A DNA stretch of 64,000 nucleotides from Aquamicrobium sp. LC103. Its GTDB lineage: Bacteria; Pseudomonadota; Alphaproteobacteria; Rhizobiales; Rhizobiaceae. Below are positions 57,735 to 64,000 of the stretch, piece by piece. The stretch covers positions 1 through 64,000 of the forward strand of contig NZ_LBCQ02000010.1 of assembly GCF_001014615.2 (NCBI RefSeq), in the 5' to 3' direction. Positions within the stretch are counted from its first letter, which is position 1; each line of letters begins with the position of its first letter. The translations under genes and the position numbers were made by a program. A model generated the notes under the pieces. The model was not told where the DNA came from. It made no database searches and was given only the letters and a program-made list of their open reading frames with translations.

Positions 57735-58412
57735 CTACTGGCTCACAGCCGAAATCAGTTTTTTCGCGTCCTCGCTCGCCCATTCGGCGGGGCCGTTCAT
57801 ATTGGCGAGCAGGCACCCGTCGCCGTCGATCAGCAGCGTCACCGGCAGGCCGAGCGCCAGCCCGCGGCGCTTCAAATCGTTGAAGACGCCCAGCGTGTTG
57901 TCGCGATAGAAGCCGAGCGAGCCGACCTCGATCTCGTCGAGAAAGCGCCTGGGCTTCACGTCGTCGCCGGTGTCGACGTTCACCGCCACCACCTCGAACT
58001 TGTCGCCGCCCATCTCCGCCTGAAGCTCGTCGAGCGCCGGCATCTCCTCGCGGCACGGCGCGCACCATGTCGCCCAGAGGTTCACCAGCACCGTCCGGCC
58101 TGAAAGATCGGCGATCGTCATCGGCTTGCCGTCGGGCGCGTTGAAGGCGAGATCCTTGAGGGACTGCGGCGGATTGGCCGCCATCATCCCCGCCACCTCG
58201 CCCCGCGCCGCGTCGCCCACCGCCTTTGCCTTCTCCGCTTTCGCCTCGCAAAGCTGCGCGGCGGCCGGGTCCACCGCAGCCGCAATGGCCGTCTCGTTGT
58301 TGCCAGACCGGCTGCCGATCACGTATACGCCGATCGCGCCTGCAATCATGCCGGCGACCGCTGCGATCGCGATCAGGCGGAAGGTCGGTAGGTGGAATTT
58401 TCCATTTGCCAT
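57735..58412 (-). CDS. tlpA: TlpA family thioredoxin-like protein
   Basis: Membrane-anchored periplasmic thiol-disulfide reductase, 225 residues. One N-terminal membrane segment (about 11-32), then an AlkC/TSA-like thioredoxin fold with the active site [13 protein letters not shown] (C-A-P-C). TlpA in Rhizobiales is needed for copper delivery to and maturation of cytochrome oxidase. It is divergent from argH with only 29 bases between the starts, a spacing that places both promoters over coding sequence. Confidence 0.93.
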   Translation of the reverse strand: MANGKFHLPTFRLIAIAAVAGMIAGAIGVYVIGSRSGNNETAIAAAVDPAAAQLCEAKAEKAKAVGDAARGEVAGMMAANPPQSLKDLAFNAPDGKPMTIADLSGRTVLVNLWATWCAPCREEMPALDELQAEMGGDKFEVVAVNVDTGDDVKPRRFLDEIEVGSLGFYRDNTLGVFNDLKRRGLALGLPVTLLIDGDGCLLANMNGPAEWASEDAKKLISAVSQ

Positions 58413-58441
58413 CTGTAATTCTCCGGGGACCGGTTACCACG

Positions 58442-59863
58442 ATGAGCGACACCAAGGCCAGCAACCAGATGTGGGGCGGACGATTTGCCTCGGGGCCCGC
58501 GGCGATCATGGAGGCGATCAACGCCTCGATCGGCTTCGACAGGAAGCTCTACGCCCAGGACATCCGCGGCTCCATCGCCCATTCGGAAATGCTGGCGGAA
58601 ACCGGCATAATTTCGCGCGAGGATCAAAAGAAGATCGCTCACGGACTGAACACGATTTTGTCAGAGATCGAAGCCGGCAAATTCGAGTTCTCCACCCGCC
58701 TCGAAGACATCCACATGAACGTCGAGTCCCGGCTGGCCGAGCTGGTCGGCCCGGCGGCCGGCAGGCTCCACACCGCCCGCTCGCGCAACGACCAGGTCGC
58801 GCTCGACTTCCGCCTCTGGGTCAAGGAGGAGCTGCAGCGCACCGACGCCGCGCTGGTCGCGTTGATCGAGGCATTTCTCTCCCGCGCGGAGGAGCACGCC
58901 GCGACGCTGATGCCAGGCTTCACGCATCTCCAGACCGCGCAGCCGGTCACCTTCGGCCATCACTGCATGGCCTATGTGGAGATGTTCGCGCGCGACCTCA
59001 CGCGCGTCCGCGACGCGATCGAGCGGCTGGACGAATCCCCGCTGGGCGCGGCCGCGCTCGCCGGCACCGGCTTTCCGATCGACCGCCACATGACGGCAAA
59101 AGCTCTGGGCTTCCGCGAGCCGACGCGCAATTCCATCGACAGCGTCTCCGACCGCGACTTCGCGCTGGAGTTCCTTTCCGTCGCCGCGATCTGCGCGACG
59201 CATCTTTCACGGCTGGCCGAGGAGGTCGTCATCTGGTCGACCCCGCAATTCGGCTTCGTTCGGCTGTCGGATTCCTTTTCGACCGGCTCCTCGATCATGC
59301 CGCAGAAGAAGAATCCCGATGCAGCCGAGCTGGTGCGCGCCAAGACCGGCCGCATCAATGGCGACCTGATCGCGCTTCTGACCGTCATGAAGGGCCTGCC
59401 GCTCGCCTATTCCAAGGACATGCAGGAAGACAAGGAAGCGGTCTTCGACGCCGCCGAGACGCTCGATCTGATGATCGCCGCGATGACCGGCATGGTCAGC
59501 GACATGTCGATCAACGACGCGGCGATGAAGCGCGCCGCCGGCTCCGGCTATTCGACCGCGACGGACCTCGCCGACTGGCTGGTGCGTGAAGCGGGCCTGC
59601 CCTTCCGCGAGGCGCACCACGTCACCGGGCGCGCCGTCGCGCTGGCGGAGAAGAAGAAGGTCGCGCTCGACCGCCTCTCGCTCGACGAATTGCGCGAGAT
59701 CGACAGCCGCATCACCGACGACGTCTTCAACGTTCTGTCCGTCTCCGCCTCGGTCAAGAGCCGCACCTCCTTCGGCGGCACCGCCCCGCAGGAGGTACGC
59801 CGCCAGATCAGGTACTGGAAGAAGCGCCTCAAACAGGGTGCAACGAACCGGAAACTCCGCTAA
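58442..59863 (+). CDS. argH: Argininosuccinate lyase
   Basis: Last step of arginine synthesis, cleaving argininosuccinate to arginine and fumarate. 473 residues with [11 protein letters not shown] at the start, the [13 protein letters not shown] segment, and the family signature [12 protein letters not shown]. The ATG at 58442 suits the family length; the open frame runs another 72 codons upstream inside tlpA and is rejected. It is followed by lptM and lysA in the same direction. Confidence 0.97.
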   Translation: MSDTKASNQMWGGRFASGPAAIMEAINASIGFDRKLYAQDIRGSIAHSEMLAETGIISREDQKKIAHGLNTILSEIEAGKFEFSTRLEDIHMNVESRLAELVGPAAGRLHTARSRNDQVALDFRLWVKEELQRTDAALVALIEAFLSRAEEHAATLMPGFTHLQTAQPVTFGHHCMAYVEMFARDLTRVRDAIERLDESPLGAAALAGTGFPIDRHMTAKALGFREPTRNSIDSVSDRDFALEFLSVAAICATHLSRLAEEVVIWSTPQFGFVRLSDSFSTGSSIMPQKKNPDAAELVRAKTGRINGDLIALLTVMKGLPLAYSKDMQEDKEAVFDAAETLDLMIAAMTGMVSDMSINDAAMKRAAGSGYSTATDLADWLVREAGLPFREAHHVTGRAVALAEKKKVALDRLSLDELREIDSRITDDVFNVLSVSASVKSRTSFGGTAPQEVRRQIRYWKKRLKQGATNRKLR

Positions 59864-59902
59864 ACAATCAGCGACCTGCAATCCGAGGACGGACGAACTT
59901 CA

Positions 59903-60109
59903 ATGAGTGCCGGCAGAATTCTGACGACAATCGCGCTTCTCGCCGCAATCGGCGCGACGGCTGCCTGCGGCCGCAAGGGCGATCTCGAGACGCCCTACAG
60001 CGCCGCCGTGGAAGCCCGCAAGGAGGCCGAGCGCAACGACCAGCCGCTGCCGCCGGAACCCGCGCCGCCCGTGAAGGATCGGAAATTCTTCCTCGACAGG
60101 CTGATTTAG
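59903..60109 (+). CDS. lptM: LPS translocon maturation chaperone LptM-like lipoprotein
   Basis: 68-residue lipoprotein: signal peptide with lipobox GATAAC (Cys at about residue 22), followed by GRKGDLETP, the motif shared by YifL/LptM proteins, and a Pro-rich tail. In E. coli the protein helps form the disulfides of LptD. Gene order argH-lptM-lysA is conserved in many proteobacteria. Confidence 0.87.
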   Translation: MSAGRILTTIALLAAIGATAACGRKGDLETPYSAAVEARKEAERNDQPLPPEPAPPVKDRKFFLDRLI

Positions 60110-60188
60110 GCCCTGTCGCACAGCGAAAAGCCGGGGCGCGCGAAGAAACGCCGCGCCACACACTCGTCATCGATGAAGAACAAGACCC

Positions 60189-61454
60189 GTGAACCATTTC
60201 GAATACCGTGACGGCGTGCTGCACGCCGAGGATGTGCCGGTGCCGGCGATCGCCGAAACCGTCGGCACGCCGTTCTACTGCTATTCCACCGCCACGCTGA
60301 CGCGGCATTACAAGGTCTTCGCCGACGCCTTCTCCGAACTCGACGCGCTCGTCTGCTACGCAATGAAGGCGAACTCCAACCAGGCGGTGTTGAAGACGCT
60401 GGCGAAGCTCGGCGCCGGCGCCGACGTCGTCTCCGAGGGCGAACTGCGCCGCGCGCTCGCCGCCGGCATTCCCGCCGACAAGATCCTCTTTTCCGGCGTC
60501 GGCAAGACCGCAGCCGAGATGGACCTCGCGCTTTCGGCCGGCATCCACTGCTTCAACGTCGAATCCGAACCGGAGCTGGAGCTGCTTTCGGCGCGCGCCG
60601 TCGCCTTGGGCAAGACCGCTCCGGTCTCGCTGCGCATCAATCCCGACGTCGACGCGAAGACCCACAGAAAGATCTCGACCGGCAAGGCGGAGAACAAGTT
60701 CGGCATCGCCTGGCAGCGCGCCCCGGCGGCCTATGCCCGTGCCGCCGAGCTTCCCGGCCTGCGCGTCACCGGCATCGACATGCATATCGGCAGCCAGATC
60801 ACCGAGCTGCAGCCCTTCGACGATGCGATCGCCCTGCTGGTGGAACTGACCGCGAGGCTGCGCGGCGAGGGTCATGACATTCGCCATATCGATGTCGGCG
60901 GCGGCCTCGGCATTCCCTATCGCATCGACAACAACCCACCACCCTTGCCCGACGCCTATGCCGCGATCGTGCGCAGGCATCTGAAGCCGCTCGGGTTGAA
61001 GACGATCTTCGAGCCGGGCCGGCTGATCGCGGGCAATTCCGGCATTCTCGTTTCCGAGGTGATCTTCGTGAAGGAGGGTGACGCGAAGAACTTCCTCATC
61101 GTCGACGCGGCGATGAACGATTTGATCCGGCCGACGCTCTACGACGCCTTCCATGAGATCAAGCCGGTGGTGGAGGCGCCCGCCGATTCCCCGCGCATGC
61201 TCGTCGACGTCGTCGGCCAGGTCTGCGAGACGGGCGATTATCTCGGCCATGACCGCGATCTGCCGGCGATGAAATCGGGCGACCTGATCTATGTCGGCAC
61301 GGCAGGCGCCTACGGGGCCGTGCAGTCCGGCACCTACAATACGCGCCTGCTCGTGCCGGAGGTTCTGGTCAATGGCGACCGCTTCCACGTCGTGCGCCCG
61401 CGCCCGACCTATGACGAGCTGATCGGCCTCGATTCGCTGCCGGACTGGCTGTAG
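60189..61454 (+). CDS. lysA: Diaminopimelate decarboxylase
   Basis: PLP enzyme that makes lysine from meso-diaminopimelate, 421 residues. The PLP lysine lies in CYAMKANSNQAVLK, with HIDVGGGLGIPY and GRLIAGNSGIL and the C-terminal GAYGAVQSGTYN signature. The start codon is GTG, 79 bases after lptM. Lysine and diaminopimelate synthesis also needs lysC in this window. Confidence 0.96.
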   Translation: MNHFEYRDGVLHAEDVPVPAIAETVGTPFYCYSTATLTRHYKVFADAFSELDALVCYAMKANSNQAVLKTLAKLGAGADVVSEGELRRALAAGIPADKILFSGVGKTAAEMDLALSAGIHCFNVESEPELELLSARAVALGKTAPVSLRINPDVDAKTHRKISTGKAENKFGIAWQRAPAAYARAAELPGLRVTGIDMHIGSQITELQPFDDAIALLVELTARLRGEGHDIRHIDVGGGLGIPYRIDNNPPPLPDAYAAIVRRHLKPLGLKTIFEPGRLIAGNSGILVSEVIFVKEGDAKNFLIVDAAMNDLIRPTLYDAFHEIKPVVEAPADSPRMLVDVVGQVCETGDYLGHDRDLPAMKSGDLIYVGTAGAYGAVQSGTYNTRLLVPEVLVNGDRFHVVRPRPTYDELIGLDSLPDWL

Positions 61455-61577
61455 CCGACGCAAGGCGGGCGATCACGATTTCTTGCCCCGCCTCGCCTTC
61501 GCCGCGTTTGATGCTATTCTTTCACGAATGAAGCGTCGCTGGGCGCGCGGCGCGGACACGCGACCTGGAAAGGCCGG

Positions 61578-64000
61578 ATGGCGGATACTGGAAGGAAGCA
61601 GCACGACACCGGACTTCTCGCACGGCTGACCCGCACGCGCGCGGCGACGCGGATCGCGATCTATGTCGAACGCCTCTGGCCGCTCGTCCTTCCCTTCCTT
61701 GTCGTCATCAGCCTTTTCCTCAGCCTCTCCTGGCTCGGCGTCTTCCGCGTCATGCCGGACTGGCTGCGCCTTCTCACTGCCATCCTCCTTGCGGCCGCCG
61801 CCGCCGCGTCGCTCTATCCGCTGCGCTTCTTCCGCAGGCCGCTTGCTGGCGAGATCGACCGCCGCATCGAGCGTGCCAATGATCTGCGCCATGCGCCGGT
61901 TCTCACCCAGACGGACAAGCTGTCCTCGACGTCCCAGGATATCTTCGCGCAGGCGCTCTGGCGCGAGCATCAGAAGCGCATGGCCGAAGGGCTCGGCAGA
62001 CTTTCAAGCGATCTTCCTCGCACCCGCGTGCCCGAGCGCGACCCATGGGGCCTGCGCGCCGCCGCGGCGCTGCTGCTCGTGGTCGCCTTCGCCTTTTCCT
62101 TCGGCCCGCTCGGCGGACGGCTCAACGACGCCTTCCGCGCCCATGCGCGTGCCGACATCGTGCCGCCGCGCATCGACGCATGGGTGACGCCGCCGCCCTA
62201 TACCGGCAAGGCGCCGCTCTTCCTGACCGCCGACGCCAACCGTGAAGCCCCCGTCTTCCGCGTGCCCGCGGGCAGCGACGTGGCCGTCCGCGTCACCGGC
62301 GGGGCGGGCGACGAGACGCTTTCCTACCTCGACGCCCATACCGGCGAGGAGCAGGCGTTCGAGCCTGCCGCTGCGAGCGCAGCAAGCGAACGCGAGCGCA
62401 GAACCGCGCGGCAGTTCGCGGGCAAGCTCGAGGCGGACGGCATGCTGTCGCTGAAATCGGAAGGCGCCGAGGTGCAGCATTGGGCTTTCAACGTCATTCC
62501 CGACAATCCGCCGGAAATCCGCTTCGCCGACGAACCCAAGCGTGCCGTCAACGGAGCGCTGGAGCTGAACTACGAGGTCGAGGACGATTACGGTCCGGCT
62601 TCCGCCCGCGGAGAAATCACGCAGGCCGAGCAGCCGGCTCCCGGCGCACGCGCGCTCTATGAGGCGCCCGAATTGCCGCTGACGCTGCCGCGCCGGAACG
62701 GTCGCGACATCGCCGCGCGCACGGTTCGCGACCTGACCGAGCATCCCTGGGCGGGCAGCGTCGTCGATCTCACGCTGAAGGCGGTCGACGCCGCCGAGCA
62801 GGAGGCCGCGAGCGAGACCAAGACCTTCGTGCTGCCGGAGCGCCCGTTCGTCAATCCGATCGCCAGGGCCGTGGTGGAACAGCGCCGCCTTCTCGCGCTG
62901 GACGCCAACAGCAAGGCGCATGTGCTCGACCTCATGGACGCGGTCACCCTGCGCCCCGACGACACGTTCGAGAACATGTCGCATTATCTCGGCATCATGT
63001 CGGCGCGCTCGCGCCTGGAGATGGCGCAGAGCGACGAGGCACTGCGCGAGGTGGTCGACTATCTCTGGGAGATTGCGCTCACCATCGAGGATGGTTCCCT
63101 CTCGGATGCCGAGCGGCGGCTGCAGCAAGCGCAACAGGCTCTCCAGCAGGCGCTGCAGGATGGCGCCGGCGACGAGGAGATCGAGCGACTGATGCAGGAG
63201 CTGCGCGAGGCGATGCGCGACTTCATGCGCGAATTCGCCGAGCGCGCGATGCGCAACCCTGATTCCGCCATGCAGATGCCCCAGAACGGGCAGGAACTGC
63301 GCCAGAGCGACCTCGAACGCATGATGGACCAGATCGAGAACCTGGCCCGCTCCGGCGCCCGCGATCAGGCACAGGAATTGCTCTCGCAACTTCAGGACAT
63401 GATGAACAACCTGCAGGCCGGCCGCCAGCAGCAACAGCAGCAGGGTCAGGGCCAGCAGAGCGAGATGCGCCAGCAGATGGACCGGCTGGGCGAACTGATG
63501 CGCCGCCAGCAGGAAATGATGAACGAGACCTTCCGCCTCGACCAGATGCAGCGCGGCCAGCAGCAATTCGGCGATCAGTTCGGCGACCAGCAGTTCGGGG
63601 AACAGCAGCAGCCGGGTGAGGGTCAGCAGGGGCAAGGTCAGCAAGGCCAGGGCCAACAGGGTCAGGGCCAGCAGATGTCGCCGGAAGAATTGGCCGAAGC
63701 GCTTCGCCAGCTCCAGGAAGGCCAGAGTCAATTGCAGCAGGAACTGGACGAGCTCACCCGCGGGCTGCAAGGCATGGGCATACAGCCGGGCGAAGGCTTC
63801 GACGATGCCGGCCGGGCCATGGGCCGCGCGGGCGAGGCCTTGGGCGAGGCCCAGGGCGAGCGAGCGGTCGGCGAGCAAGGCCAGGCGCTCGAGGCGCTGC
63901 GCCGCGGCGCGCAGGACATGATGCAGCAGATGCAGGCCCAGCAGGGCGAGCAGGGCGGCGCGCAGGAAGGTGGCCGTCAGCAGAGTTCGGACCGCGACCC
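61578..64000 (+). CDS. TIGR02302/DUF4175 family protein, cut by the window end
   Basis: Conserved alphaproteobacterial membrane protein; the window holds the first 807 codons. Two N-terminal hydrophobic segments (about 35-55 and 60-80) and a third near 160 are followed by a periplasmic part with the DAWVTPPPYTGKAPLFL motif, and a long Gln/Gly/Glu-rich, coiled-coil-like C-terminal region from about residue 490 that contains several GQGQ repeats. AAAGG precedes the ATG at 61578. Function is unknown; homologues are of about 850-900 residues, so only the last part is missing. It follows lysA by 123 bases. Confidence 0.88.
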   Translation, partial: MADTGRKQHDTGLLARLTRTRAATRIAIYVERLWPLVLPFLVVISLFLSLSWLGVFRVMPDWLRLLTAILLAAAAAASLYPLRFFRRPLAGEIDRRIERANDLRHAPVLTQTDKLSSTSQDIFAQALWREHQKRMAEGLGRLSSDLPRTRVPERDPWGLRAAAALLLVVAFAFSFGPLGGRLNDAFRAHARADIVPPRIDAWVTPPPYTGKAPLFLTADANREAPVFRVPAGSDVAVRVTGGAGDETLSYLDAHTGEEQAFEPAAASAASERERRTARQFAGKLEADGMLSLKSEGAEVQHWAFNVIPDNPPEIRFADEPKRAVNGALELNYEVEDDYGPASARGEITQAEQPAPGARALYEAPELPLTLPRRNGRDIAARTVRDLTEHPWAGSVVDLTLKAVDAAEQEAASETKTFVLPERPFVNPIARAVVEQRRLLALDANSKAHVLDLMDAVTLRPDDTFENMSHYLGIMSARSRLEMAQSDEALREVVDYLWEIALTIEDGSLSDAERRLQQAQQALQQALQDGAGDEEIERLMQELREAMRDFMREFAERAMRNPDSAMQMPQNGQELRQSDLERMMDQIENLARSGARDQAQELLSQLQDMMNNLQAGRQQQQQQGQGQQSEMRQQMDRLGELMRRQQEMMNETFRLDQMQRGQQQFGDQFGDQQFGEQQQPGEGQQGQGQQGQGQQGQGQQMSPEELAEALRQLQEGQSQLQQELDELTRGLQGMGIQPGEGFDDAGRAMGRAGEALGEAQGERAVGEQGQALEALRRGAQDMMQQMQAQQGEQGGAQEGGRQQSSDRD

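Noticed and set aside
62004-63878. 624-residue Leu/His-rich minus-strand frame at the end of the window
   Set aside because: Antisense of the Gln-rich tail of the TIGR02302 protein; Gln codons read in reverse give Leu runs.

Overview
The window is a gene-dense, high-GC chromosomal segment of an alphaproteobacterium, most likely a member of the Rhizobiales (Hyphomicrobiales) close to the Phyllobacteriaceae/Mesorhizobium group. That placement is an inference from gene content and order: prfA-prmC-DUF4167-clpB, comF-grxC-nitrilase-DUF1178, secA/PpiC-argJ-GNAT-mutT, tlpA/argH-lptM-lysA-TIGR02302, and a GAF-type ptsP next to lysC. No rRNA, CRISPR array, insertion sequence, integrase or phage gene was seen. 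One tRNA (Leu, CAA anticodon) is present. Almost everything is core or transport metabolism.

Layout. 0.4-8.2 kb: M23 peptidase, DHA2-type MFS exporter, L,D-transpeptidase and the disaggregase ClpB, with a good RpoH-type promoter. 8.4-15 kb: DUF4167 protein, PrmC and RF1, PtsP, aspartate kinase. 15-21 kb: two-gene ABC exporter, UbiG, the comF-grxC-nitrilase-DUF1178 operon, a BioC/NDUFAF5-like methyltransferase. 21-26 kb: a Flp pilin, a small orphan, the argJ-GNAT-mutT operon, a divergent TetR/small-membrane-protein pair with clear operators, and a parvulin. 26-33 kb: SecA, an MFS transporter, a flippase coupled to a FemAB/BioF2-like acetyltransferase. 33-36 kb: an acyl-CoA ligase and two small proteins. 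35.6-41 kb is the least ordinary part: an Rrf2 regulator with a cysteine cluster, a luciferase-like monooxygenase preceded by three small orphan genes (one too short for a standard ORF scan), and the methionine-type importer metNIQ. The metNIQ operon and the small-gene/monooxygenase operon carry nearly identical 17-19 bp palindromes upstream, so they look like one regulon.

41-49 kb: tRNA-Leu, a DedA-like protein, DsbB, HNH nuclease, AlkA-type glycosylase, GluQRS, an EamA transporter, YihY, a HIG1-like protein, a PduO-type adenosyltransferase and a rhomboid. 49-52 kb: etfBA with a 3-hydroxybutyryl-CoA dehydrogenase, linking acyl-CoA oxidation to the quinone pool. 52-57.6 kb: a branched-chain amino acid ABC system, with the binding-protein gene convergent to livGFHM. 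57.7-64 kb: TlpA, ArgH, LptM, LysA and the start of a TIGR02302 protein cut by the window end.

The main candidate for an undescribed system is the co-regulated module at about 35.6-40.9 kb. Its chemistry is not visible from sequence; a role in acquiring or oxidising an organosulfur or methionine-like compound is an inference from MetNIQ plus a flavin monooxygenase. Protein starts were moved from the longest ORF where a ribosome binding site or family length supported it; such choices are stated in the entries.
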